Below, piece after piece: positions 1-8,073 of a DNA stretch of 64,000 bases (the stretch's first letter is position 1; the number at the start of each line of letters is the position of its first letter). The stretch lies in assembly GCF_018271995.1 (NCBI RefSeq), contig NZ_JAGUCO010000010.1:1-64000 (forward strand), given 5' to 3'. The notes below the pieces were generated by a model. The model saw nothing but the letters and a program-made list of their open reading frames with translations. It did no database searches and was not told where the DNA came from. Both the position numbers and the translations under genes were made by a program. The DNA comes from Carboxylicivirga linearis (GTDB lineage Bacteria; Bacteroidota; Bacteroidia; Bacteroidales; Marinilabiliaceae).

Positions 1-696
1 CTTCTTACCATACAAGATGATTCCTTTTCTGACTACTTTTAGACAAACAGAGTAAAGGTTAAAGTTCCAATACCAGTTTATGGGCTATAACTACTATATA
101 TCCGCCATTACTTCCTATTCTTTTGTAAATACCTGTATATATGCTATAAAATCATTTTAATTACTTATAGTCGTTTATTTAAAAAAATACGTTTATAAGC
201 GATTAAGCAATTGACCCACATGGTTGAAGGTAAAAAGCAGATAGTTAAGAAATAAGGATTCATAGTATTTGATTAAAAATTAGCGTTTACAAAAATAGCA
301 GAATACGGGTATTATGCTAATAAACCATTGCGTTTTTAGTTTAACGGAGTAAAACAGAAGATAAATGGTATAATTTTGTATTTCAATAATAAACAGATTA
401 TAAATACATACTTATGTGTCTTTTATTGTTATATAGGTGGTGTAACTTAAAAGCACACAACCTGTTTATTAGTTAAATAAAAGGGCTGTTTGTTAGAAGA
501 AATTGCCGTGGTAAGCAAAATATTGCTCAGGGAAGGGTTAAATATCCCAATGGGAACTATTATTTGACAAGTAATTTTAGATATTTTACTCAGGAAGCTT
601 GTCAAATTGCTCAGGGGCGGCTTAAAATTGCTGATTATTTTCAAAAAAACGACCAAAAATGCGGTTCTCATAAGTGATTAACCACTATATTTTACT

Positions 697-737
697 CGTT
701 GAGATTGATATTTTGCCCGTTGAGATCAATATTTTGC
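697..737. repeat. two-copy 21-bp tandem repeat
   Basis: CGTTGAGATTGATATTTTGC at 697-716 recurs as CGTTGAGATCAATATTTTGC at 718-737, with 18 of 20 bases identical and a 21-bp period. The period is seven codons. On the minus strand an ATG just outside the pair reads MQNIDLNGQNINLNE and then stops, so the repeat could be the remains of a heptapeptide-repeat gene. It could equally be a non-coding tandem duplication. Confidence 0.6.
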
Positions 738-755
738 ATAAAAAAGGGTGAATAT

Positions 756-787
756 CCCCCGAAGAAGGTGTGAAACAATCTCGGGGG
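756..787 (-). terminator. probable terminator of the 806-1495 gene
   Basis: CCCCCGA (756-762) pairs with TCGGGGG (781-787), a GC-rich 7-bp stem about 20 nt past the stop codon of the minus-strand gene ending at 806. A run of six T on the minus strand follows about 11 nt after the stem. The gap between stem and T run makes this weaker than a canonical intrinsic terminator. Confidence 0.5.
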
Positions 788-805
788 CTAACAAAATAAA
801 GGGTT

Positions 806-1495
806 TTAAGCTTTAATGTACTTTTTAAGTCGCTCATCATTCTTCCAAAAAACATAACGACCATACTCTCTTATTTCCTGTACTTTTTTATAAAGAAGGG
901 TATAAGCTTTATCTCGTAATAATTTATTTCCGCCCCCCTCTTCTGCTGTTCCGTTAGCTTGAGCCAGCAATTCCGAAAGAGAATGCGAAAGCTTCTTTGC
1001 CTCTTGTAAAACAGGCATATCAAAGTTAATTGTCCCTAGAGGTTGAGGATTATTTTCACCAAGTACAGCCAGTTCTATTAAATCCTGAATCATATCGGCA
1101 TTGCTGCTTCCCTCACGTAAACGACGGACTTTTTGTAGCAGGTTATTGTCTTTACGATAGGCAAATGTAAAATGATGCAGCATATCATCTCTTAGCTTAT
1201 AAGCCTCAGGAGACTGCTGCTGCCATTCTTTTTGGGCCTCCTGACGGGCTCTGAATTCACTCATCCAATTCGCCTGTATATAACGCAGCGCTCCGGTAAG
1301 TGGAGTAACTTCGTCAATAATCTTTACATCAAGGCCTGCACCGGTTAATGCTTCCTTATCATGCTGGGCTTCTATGGCCAGGGTCTCACACGATGCTGCA
1401 AAATCATCAATGGGTTGATTGGGTAATTTAACCTCACCATCGGGCACTGCTTCAATCAATTCTTTCCATTCCTCATAGTTTTCGTTGAAACTCAT
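806..1495 (-). CDS. unrecognised cytoplasmic helical protein (229 aa)
   Basis: I do not recognise a family. The protein has no signal peptide, lipobox or membrane segment, and is rich in Glu, Lys, Ala and Leu with predicted helices throughout, so it is probably an all-alpha soluble protein. A glycine-rich break (EEGGG, about residue 187) separates two helical parts. The C-terminus is aromatic and basic (REYGRYVFWKNDERLKKY). It stands alone: the nearest plus-strand gene starts 1.2 kb away and a probable terminator follows it. The ATG at 1493-1495 has no purine-rich ribosome site, as is common in Bacteroidota. Length and composition support a real gene, but function is unknown. Confidence 0.75.
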   Translation of the reverse strand: MSFNENYEEWKELIEAVPDGEVKLPNQPIDDFAASCETLAIEAQHDKEALTGAGLDVKIIDEVTPLTGALRYIQANWMSEFRARQEAQKEWQQQSPEAYKLRDDMLHHFTFAYRKDNNLLQKVRRLREGSSNADMIQDLIELAVLGENNPQPLGTINFDMPVLQEAKKLSHSLSELLAQANGTAEEGGGNKLLRDKAYTLLYKKVQEIREYGRYVFWKNDERLKKYIKA

Positions 1496-1963
1496 AATTC
1501 AAAAAATTTAATGATATATTGCGGTCACCTCTCCGGCCTCCTCTTCCATTCCGGTCGCTTAAAACAGGTAGGTTGATGACCAGCCGGGGAGGGTTTTCCG
1601 TCAATATTTACTTCTTAAAATACTATATTGTTAATTACCACACAAACTTTAATGCAATAAATTAGCACTTTACTAATCATCTCCTTTACTAGTACACACA
1701 ACCGTTGTATGCATTTTATTTTTTAAAATCGTTTGTATTCCTTATCAGCAAATGATTTCAGTAATTATACTATGATAATATAGATTTATTTTAAATTAGA
1801 GCAAAGAGGGGGGCACCTCATCGAAAAGTGAAAAACAAAATATTTTAAATGTAAATAAGGATCACTTTAAAAAGTTGTGGAGAATCTGAAAATTAATAAT
1901 AAACTTATTTTTATTCGAATAATTTTAATAGCCAGAATCCCCCACTCGAAACAAAGTTTCGAA

Positions 1964-2145
1964 CTTCGGATTGTCAGCGATAGTTGCGAACATGGCGGAA
2001 TGGTGGCTTCGAGGAACGAGAAGTTGTACCTGAAGCCATAAGTTCGTCAACGTTGCGCAGCAATCGCCTCAATCCGAAAGATTTTTGATTCCTTTTTCTA
2101 AAAAAGGAATAATAGAATTCTTCGCTCAAGCCGGAATGGCTTCAA
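1964..2145 (+). repeat. two-hairpin intergenic element, copy A
   Basis: A long imperfect stem-loop runs from CTTCGGATTG (1964-1973) to CAATCCGAAAG (2070-2080), with inner pairs GCGAT/ATCGC (1977-1981, 2063-2067), GCGAAC/GTTCGT and GGCTTC/GAAGCC. It is followed by a small T-rich hairpin, ATTCCTTTTT/AAAAAAGGAAT (2088-2110), and by CGCTCAAGCCGG near 2123. The architecture of a big hairpin, a T-rich linker and a small hairpin matches copies B (15619-15810) and C (24833-25030). Primary sequence similarity to them is weak, so membership of the same family is inferred from layout. Confidence 0.45.
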
Positions 2146-2275
2146 CTTTTTGTTCATATATTCTTATAATTAAAAGGTATTCACGATTTACGTTTCACTA
2201 CAATTGCCTCCAGCTCAAAAAGCCTGCCTGCGGCTAACAGGTTGACAAAAAAGCCGCCGACAACAGCACTCACTT

Positions 2276-2361
2276 ACCCACTAGAGCAACGCTTCGGGAA
2301 AAATTTAAAGATTTACAGAATGTATCTCAAATTTTTCTATCCTTCGCTTTTGCTAGTGGGT
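2276..2361. repeat. 86-bp inverted repeat
   Basis: ACCCACTAG (2276-2284) is the reverse complement of CTAGTGGGT (2353-2361), and GAAAAATTT (2298-2306) pairs with AAATTTTTC (2329-2337). The two arms are about 31-33 nt each with mismatches in the middle and a 22-nt loop. No open reading frame is inside. It could be a REP- or MITE-like remnant. It lies about 340 bp upstream of the GH5 gene and lacks a terminal T run, so a terminator is unlikely. Confidence 0.55.
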
Positions 2362-2697
2362 CCCAAGCTGCGTTGCTGAGGTCGGAGTGACGAGATAACA
2401 AGATTTATTGAAAGTTTATTGCAGCATTCTATGTCCATTTTTTAAAACCCAAACTTGAATTAAAGAATAGAATTTCTTTTGGTGAAGTTATGACTGATCC
2501 ACAAGAATATGAAGTGATCTGTAAATAATTGTATTCAGCAGCTTAGGAGGGAGTGTTCTTTTGTTACGATTTTAGTTAGTCGGCGTTAACATATTAGGTA
2601 GTTAAACAAAAATGTAAAAGGATTATCATTTTTTGTAAAGGTTAAAACTGATTAATACTATATCATTGTTAACAGATCAATTTAACTAAAATTAAAA

Positions 2698-4461
2698 ATG
2701 AAAAAATCCAATATTATTACATTGTCCCGAACACTCAAATTTTATATTCTTATTACAGCTGCACTTTTTATTTTTAGTTGCGAAAAAGAAAATGCAGAAG
2801 ATATTTTGAGTGTCACACCTACCGTAATTGAAATACCTCGATCAGGAGGTAAAGCTTATTTTACTATTGAAACCAATGCTTCTTCATGGCAAATACAAAA
2901 CCCCAAACCCGATGTTATAGATTTAACCCTCACAGAAGGAACCAGCAAAAATGAAATTATTATAGTTGAAGTTGCAGGCAGAACTCTGGAAGCTTTAAAT
3001 GAAACACTTATTGTTACAGCCGGAAGTGCTGTTCCTGTTGAAGTTCTGGTGACTCAAAAAGAATCTGAATATCTTTATGAGTTGCAGGTTGATGAAGATG
3101 AATTGGAATTTGTTCAAGACGATCGATCTACTAAAATCCTACTAACTTCTACTGCTCCTGAATGGACTATAAACAATACATTTGATTGGATTCATTTTAG
3201 TAAATCAACCGGAGGACCGGGTGATACAGAGATTACTATTGAGGTAGATGAAATTACCGATGGAAAGGATAGGAGTGCAACGGTTGAGATTACAGCAGAG
3301 GCATCAGAAACAATTCTGCTAACTATCAATCAAATTCCTAATATGTATCCCAGTTATAATACATCACCGCTTCCTGCTGATATGACTGGGGTGGAGAGTT
3401 CTGCCGTAGAATTGGCTTCAAAAATAAAAATTGGATGGAACATTGGGAATACACTGGAGGCTATTGGAGGAGAAACGGCGTGGGGTAATCCAATGGTTAC
3501 AGAGGAATTAATTCAATTGGTGAAAGCAAATGGTTTTAATGCTATCCGAATTCCTTGTTCGTGGGATAAATATCTTGCGAATACCCAAACAGCTGAGATC
3601 AAAGCTTCATGGCTCGATAGGGTGAAGGAGGTAGTACAATATTGTGCCGATAATGAAATGTATGCTATACTCAATATTCATTGGGATGGCGGATGGTTAG
3701 AAAACAACTGTACGCCTGATAAACAAATGGAAGTAAATGCCAAGCAAAAAGCCTTTTGGGAGCAGATAGCCACTCATTTGAGAGATTTTGATGAGCACCT
3801 TATTTTTGCAGGAGCCAACGAACCTAATGTGGAGTCACAGGAACAGATGGATGTACTTATGAGCTACCATCAAACCTTTGTGGATGCTGTAAGATCAACA
3901 GGAGGTAAAAATGCCTATCGCGTATTGGTGGTGCAAGGGCCCTCAACAGATATTGAAAAAACACAGAATCTGATGTCGGCTATGCCTGATGATGAGGTTG
4001 CGGACAGAATGATGGCGGAGGTACATTACTATACTCCTTACCAGTTTTGCCTGATGACCGAAGATGCAAACTGGGGGAAGATGTTTTACTATTGGGGAAA
4101 TGGCTATCATTCATCAACCGATACCGAACGCAATGCAAACTGGGGTGAGGAAGAGGATATGGATAATTTATTTGCTTCTATGAAGACTCAGTTTGTAGAT
4201 AAAGGAATCCCTGTGATATTGGGCGAGTTTGCCGTCATTAAACGAACCTTTCTTACAGGAGATGATCTTCAGCTTCATCTCGATTCAAGAGCTTATTTCC
4301 TTAAATGCGTAGCCCAAAAAGCGAAGGCAAACGGAATACTTCCCTTTTATTGGGATGCAGGTAATATGGGAGAAAATGCTTCGGCTCTTTTTAACCGTGA
4401 GAATAACACAGTGTTTGATCAGCAGGCCTTGGATGCTTTAATGGAAGGTATTAATAATTAA
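2698..4461 (+). CDS. BACON-domain GH5 (subfamily 4-like) endo-beta-glucanase lipoprotein
   Basis: Predicted surface or periplasmic endoglucanase (cellulose, xyloglucan or mixed-linkage glucan). The N-terminus is a lipoprotein signal with a lipobox Cys (LFIFSCEK). Two BACON domains follow (about residues 35-120 and 128-213), which usually space an enzyme away from the membrane. The catalytic domain opens with IGWNIGNTLEA, typical of GH5_4. The acid/base is Glu375 in GANEPN and the nucleophile Glu510 in ILGEFAV, both present. It is the first gene of the hemicellulase block. The stop codon's last base is also the first base of a palindromic 227-bp element, so that insertion may have reset the very C-terminus. 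Family is secure; exact substrate is not. Confidence 0.92.
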   Translation: MKKSNIITLSRTLKFYILITAALFIFSCEKENAEDILSVTPTVIEIPRSGGKAYFTIETNASSWQIQNPKPDVIDLTLTEGTSKNEIIIVEVAGRTLEALNETLIVTAGSAVPVEVLVTQKESEYLYELQVDEDELEFVQDDRSTKILLTSTAPEWTINNTFDWIHFSKSTGGPGDTEITIEVDEITDGKDRSATVEITAEASETILLTINQIPNMYPSYNTSPLPADMTGVESSAVELASKIKIGWNIGNTLEAIGGETAWGNPMVTEELIQLVKANGFNAIRIPCSWDKYLANTQTAEIKASWLDRVKEVVQYCADNEMYAILNIHWDGGWLENNCTPDKQMEVNAKQKAFWEQIATHLRDFDEHLIFAGANEPNVESQEQMDVLMSYHQTFVDAVRSTGGKNAYRVLVVQGPSTDIEKTQNLMSAMPDDEVADRMMAEVHYYTPYQFCLMTEDANWGKMFYYWGNGYHSSTDTERNANWGEEEDMDNLFASMKTQFVDKGIPVILGEFAVIKRTFLTGDDLQLHLDSRAYFLKCVAQKAKANGILPFYWDAGNMGENASALFNRENNTVFDQQALDALMEGINN

Positions 4462-4687
4462 TGCGAATCAATAGTTCAAATTGTTTTATAGCAAAGTTCA
4501 ACCCACTTTCGGGATTGTATCATTAGTCAAATAGTCACCCCGCGCTCCACACGAGGCTATTATTGTTAATGTCCTTCGAGCATTTTCAAATCCTGAAGGG
4601 ATTTAATATGAATAGCCACGGGCGGAACCCGTGGAGTATGAACGTATTATAAAGGAACCCAAAAGTGGGTTCAACATTGATTCGCAT
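4461..4687. mobile_element. MITE-like palindromic element, 227 bp
   Basis: Perfect 12-bp terminal inverted repeats, ATGCGAATCAAT (4461-4472) and ATTGATTCGCAT (4676-4687), enclose further inverted arms: GTTCAACCCACTTT (4496-4509) with AAAGTGGGTTCAAC (4662-4675, 13 of 14 paired), GGCTATT with AATAGCC, and CTCCAC with GTGGAG. The direct repeat AATTA flanks it on both sides (4456-4460 and 4688-4692), consistent with a 5-bp target duplication, though such a word is common in AT-rich DNA. It has no coding capacity. It occupies most of the gap between the GH5 and GH39 genes. A non-autonomous transposable element is the simplest reading, and a structured RNA 3' end is the alternative. Confidence 0.7.
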
Positions 4688-4802
4688 AATTAAAGTCTGT
4701 TTATAAGTTCGTTAGTTGCTCTATAAGCCTTGATATCGAACTATCTATTCCAGACATTTATGGATTGTTATTAATTCGAATTCTCAATAAAAAATATAAA
4801 AC

Positions 4803-6368
4803 ATGAAAAAATCCTTAATAACCTTCATCCTGCTTTTATTAGCTGGTTTGATGGCTCAAGCTCAAACCAATCACCGGACTATTTCTGTTGATGTGGCTCA
4901 GGAGCATGGTAAAATGAATACCATGTTTAAAGAGTGTATTGGTGCCGGACGCGCTAACGAAGGCTTGCGTGCCGACTGGCAGCAACAACTAATGACTGTT
5001 AAAAAAGAGTGCGATTTTAAATACATCCGTTTTCATGGTATACTCACCGATGATATGGGTATTTATAAAGAAGATCATGATGGTAATCCGCAATATAACT
5101 TTATGTATGTCGATGCTTTGTTTGATTTTTTGTTGAGCATTGATATCACACCCTTTGTTGAATTAGGATTTATGCCAAAGGATCTTGCCAGTGGTGAAGA
5201 AACCATATTTTGGTGGGAAGGAAATGTTACTCCTCCTAAAGATTACGATAAGTGGGGCGATTTGATTAAAAGTCTGGTGCAACACTTCACCGACCGTTAT
5301 GGAGAAGAAGAAGTGAAAAAATGGTACTTCGAGGTGTGGAACGAACCAAATTTGGTGCCTGCCTTTTGGACCGGCTCGCAAAAAGAATATTTTAAACTAT
5401 ATAAATATGCTGCCGAAGCGGTAAAAAGCGTGTGTGCCGATTATCCGGTGGGTGGTCCTGCCACTGCCGGAGCTGCCTGGGAATCGGAAATGATTGAATT
5501 CTGTAAGAAAAAGAATGTGCCGCTCGATTTTATCAGTACCCACTCGTATGGTGTTGATGTTGGATTCCTTGATGAGTTTGGAAACAATGGCACCCGATTG
5601 AGTAAAAACGATATGGCTGTTAGTCAAGATGTGATTCAATCTCGCAAAGAGATATCTGAATCTTCAATGCCCGATTTGGAGCTGCATTATACCGAGTGGA
5701 GTTCATCGTATACTCCTTCCGATCCTTTGCACGATAGCTATCACGAAGCCGCTTTTATCCTCAATAAAATTAAGCAAATAGGTGATGCTGCCACTTCCAT
5801 GTCGTATTGGGTATTCACCGATATCTTTGAAGAAGCCGGCCCTCGCTTCACACCTTTTCATGGCGGTTTTGGTTTGATGAACACTCAAGGTATTAAAAAG
5901 CCGGCCTATCATGCTTATGCTTTGATGAATCAACTGGGCGAGACAGAATTGGAAAACACAGATAAGGCTTCGTGGGCCTGTAAAAATGACGAAGGCAGCG
6001 TTCAGTTACTGTTATGGGATTACACTCATACCTTACCGGATTCAATCAATAATCAGGATTACTATAACAACGATTTACCTGCAAAAGGTAAGGGAGTTGT
6101 GGATCTTAAGGTAAAAGGTTTAACCACCGGAACCTATAGTTTAAAAATACATAAAGTGGGTTACAGATGCACCGATGCTTATACGGCTTATAGCGATTTG
6201 GGTAGCCCTGATCAGTTAAGCAAAAAGCAGGTGGATCTTTTAAAGGAGATGACTAACGAATCACTGGTATCCACTGAGATTATTAAAATAGGAACTGATG
6301 GTACATATACTTCAGAATTGAAGATGAGGGAAAACGATGTGTACTTTATCGATATAGAAAAATTGTAA
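4803..6368 (+). CDS. GH39 beta-xylosidase, secreted
   Basis: Predicted retaining exo-enzyme releasing xylose from xylo-oligosaccharides. A cleavable signal peptide (MKKSLITFILLLLAGLMAQA) exports it, with no lipobox. The family motif FEVWNEPNL carries the acid/base Glu181, and LHYTEWSSSY carries the nucleophile Glu298. Length (521 aa) fits a GH39 barrel with its C-terminal beta-sandwich. The next gene starts 10 nt after its stop, so it is co-transcribed with the GH43 genes, an arrangement suited to stepwise xylan or arabinoxylan side-chain and backbone removal. Some GH39 members are alpha-L-iduronidases or act on other glycans; the flanking GH43 genes favour xylan. Confidence 0.88.
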   Translation: MKKSLITFILLLLAGLMAQAQTNHRTISVDVAQEHGKMNTMFKECIGAGRANEGLRADWQQQLMTVKKECDFKYIRFHGILTDDMGIYKEDHDGNPQYNFMYVDALFDFLLSIDITPFVELGFMPKDLASGEETIFWWEGNVTPPKDYDKWGDLIKSLVQHFTDRYGEEEVKKWYFEVWNEPNLVPAFWTGSQKEYFKLYKYAAEAVKSVCADYPVGGPATAGAAWESEMIEFCKKKNVPLDFISTHSYGVDVGFLDEFGNNGTRLSKNDMAVSQDVIQSRKEISESSMPDLELHYTEWSSSYTPSDPLHDSYHEAAFILNKIKQIGDAATSMSYWVFTDIFEEAGPRFTPFHGGFGLMNTQGIKKPAYHAYALMNQLGETELENTDKASWACKNDEGSVQLLLWDYTHTLPDSINNQDYYNNDLPAKGKGVVDLKVKGLTTGTYSLKIHKVGYRCTDAYTAYSDLGSPDQLSKKQVDLLKEMTNESLVSTEIIKIGTDGTYTSELKMRENDVYFIDIEKL

Positions 6369-6378
6369 AAAAGATAGA

Positions 6379-7995
6379 ATGATAAAAGTAAGTTGGTTTA
6401 CACTTTTCATTCTCTTTGTTTTTGTCGGATGTAAAACAGAAACGGCAAGAACTTACGAGAATCCGATTATAAGAGGAATGAATCCCGACCCAAGCATATG
6501 CAGGGTAGGAGATGATTTTTACCTGGTAACGTCAACATTCGAATACTTTCCGGGTATTCCAATTTATCACAGTAAAGATCTGGTAAATTGGAAGCAGATT
6601 GGTCATGTATTGCATCGCCCGGAAAATTGTCTGGCAGAAGGAGCTTATTCTTCCGGAGGTAATTATGCTCCGGCTATTCGTTATAATAATGGCACTTTCT
6701 ATGTGACCTGTACTAATTATGGTGGCAAAGGATCGCAGGGAGCTTATTATGTAACAGCAACTGATCCTGCAGGTCCATGGTCCGATCCGGTTTGGGTTGG
6801 CAACTGGAATGTAGATCCTTCCATCCTATTTGCCAATGATAGCATGTACTGGATTAGTCCTGATAATAAGGGGAGTTTTATGGTTGGTACCATCAATCCC
6901 GAAACAGGAGAAACCATTACACCTTTGCGTTTGGTGGCATCGGGCCAGGGAGGTTCATCGCCAGAAGGGCCGCATATGTATAAAATAAACGATTATTATT
7001 ACCTGATGTCGGCTGAGGGAGGAACGGGTTATGAGCATCGTGAGGTTATTCAACGAAGCAAATCTCCTTATGGTCCATTTGATCCTAGTCCTTATGGACC
7101 TGTTATCACCAATATGAATCATCCCGAGAGTCCTTTTCAGGCAATTGGTCATGCCGATTTGGTTCAATTGCCTGATGATAGTTGGTGGTTGGTTTGTTTG
7201 GGAATTCGTCCGCAAGGAGGGAAGTTTCAACATTTAGGCCGTGAAACCTTTTTAGCTCCGGTTACCTGGACGGAAGATGGTTGGCCAATAGCCGGTACCA
7301 ATGGTATGATGGATACATCTTATGTAGTCCCGAATCTACCCGAACATAAATGGGAGAAAGCCCCTGTTCGAGATGATTTTGACGCAGTAACATTAGGATT
7401 GGACTGGACTTTTATTCGTCAACCTTATGGGAATGATTGGTCGTTGACAGGTCGAAAGGGGTACCTGCGCCTGAACGGATCAGCTATCACATTAAAAGAG
7501 ATGGATTCGCCAGCTTTTGTTGGTCGTCGTCAATCAGCTTTAAATATTGCTGCATCCACTAAAATGAGTTTCACACCAACTGCAGATAATGAAGAAGCAG
7601 GTTTGGTTATCAGGGCCAACGATGCTAATCATTATGCTTTGGTGGTGACACAAAAGGATGGAAAGCGAGTAGTTAAATTTCGAAGGGTTTTAGAAGAGCT
7701 GTTAGAGGATGAGATTTATACAGCTATTCCGGATGGTGATGTTGTTTTACGAATCACAGCTACACCTTTGGAATACCAGTTTTGGGTTCAGGCCAAAGGC
7801 TTTGAAACAAGCTTAATTGCATCAGCGCCAACCAAAGATCTTTCAACCGAAAAAGTGGGAGGATTTATAGGAGTGTTTATCGGTATGTATGCATCAGGTA
7901 ACGGCCAGGCTAATACTAATCCTGCCGATTATGAATGGTTCGATTTTGAAATTAATCCTGTAGTACCATACGTCTGGAATAATGATCAAGAATAA
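6379..7995 (+). CDS. GH43 beta-xylosidase/alpha-L-arabinofuranosidase with C-terminal sandwich
   Basis: Inverting five-bladed propeller enzyme for xylo- or arabinoxylo-oligosaccharides. Visible catalytic residues are the base Asp37 (MNPDPSI), the pKa-modulating Asp146 (NVDPSIL) and the acid Glu196 (SPEGPH). Residues about 335-538 form the concanavalin-like C-terminal domain found in XynB-type GH43 enzymes. The N-terminus is a short lipoprotein signal with Cys18 (VFVGCKT). The text STFEYFPGIPIYHSKDLVNW is characteristic of the GH43_10/11/12 group; I cannot choose the subfamily. It follows GH39 by 10 nt and precedes a second GH43 by 78 nt. Confidence 0.9.
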   Translation: MIKVSWFTLFILFVFVGCKTETARTYENPIIRGMNPDPSICRVGDDFYLVTSTFEYFPGIPIYHSKDLVNWKQIGHVLHRPENCLAEGAYSSGGNYAPAIRYNNGTFYVTCTNYGGKGSQGAYYVTATDPAGPWSDPVWVGNWNVDPSILFANDSMYWISPDNKGSFMVGTINPETGETITPLRLVASGQGGSSPEGPHMYKINDYYYLMSAEGGTGYEHREVIQRSKSPYGPFDPSPYGPVITNMNHPESPFQAIGHADLVQLPDDSWWLVCLGIRPQGGKFQHLGRETFLAPVTWTEDGWPIAGTNGMMDTSYVVPNLPEHKWEKAPVRDDFDAVTLGLDWTFIRQPYGNDWSLTGRKGYLRLNGSAITLKEMDSPAFVGRRQSALNIAASTKMSFTPTADNEEAGLVIRANDANHYALVVTQKDGKRVVKFRRVLEELLEDEIYTAIPDGDVVLRITATPLEYQFWVQAKGFETSLIASAPTKDLSTEKVGGFIGVFIGMYASGNGQANTNPADYEWFDFEINPVVPYVWNNDQE

Positions 7996-8015
7996 TTAAT
8001 TTTGAGGTAGAACTA

Positions 8016-8031
8016 AGGTAGCCCCCTACCT
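8016..8031. other. intercistronic hairpin between the two GH43 genes
   Basis: AGGTAG (8016-8021), loop CCCC, CTACCT (8026-8031): a perfect 6-bp stem without a following T run, in the 78-nt gap. It is more likely a processing or stability element, or chance, than a terminator. Confidence 0.3.
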
Positions 8032-8073
8032 GCTACTGCTTAAAAACTAACAATCTAAATTAAACTTTTATCA

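Larger units (their letters stand above)
1..805. other. gene-poor left edge
   Basis: I see no convincing gene here. The stretch is very AT-rich. A 74-codon minus-strand reading frame (447-671) has low-complexity LSN/LSK content and no recognisable family, so I do not call it. The same area carries loose repeats of a TTGCTCAGG-like word (about 518-620) and a clear 21-bp tandem pair at 697-737. A probable terminator for the downstream minus-strand gene lies at 756-787. Confidence 0.6.
1496..2697. other. 1.2-kb intergenic stretch with hairpin repeats
   Basis: No intact gene is visible. The stretch holds a two-hairpin repeat (1964-2145, listed separately), an inverted repeat (2276-2361, listed separately), and a 38-codon stop-to-stop frame at 2412-2528 that ends MTDPQEYEVICK and looks protein-like, possibly the tail of a lost gene. 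The last 170 bases before the GH5 gene must hold its promoter, but I could not find an exact TAnnTTTG box. TATCATTG near 2662 is the closest and its spacing is poor. Confidence 0.6.

Noticed and set aside
447-671. 74-codon minus-strand reading frame
   Set aside because: Low-complexity LSN/LSK-rich translation, no ribosome site, no family resemblance, and the DNA underneath contains short direct repeats that explain the open frame.
1501-1600. GC-rich words near the start of the 806-1495 gene (CTCTCCGGC and GCCGGGGAG)
   Set aside because: They pair locally, but the accompanying GGTCA/TGACC words are in the wrong order for one extended hairpin, so I do not call a regulatory structure.
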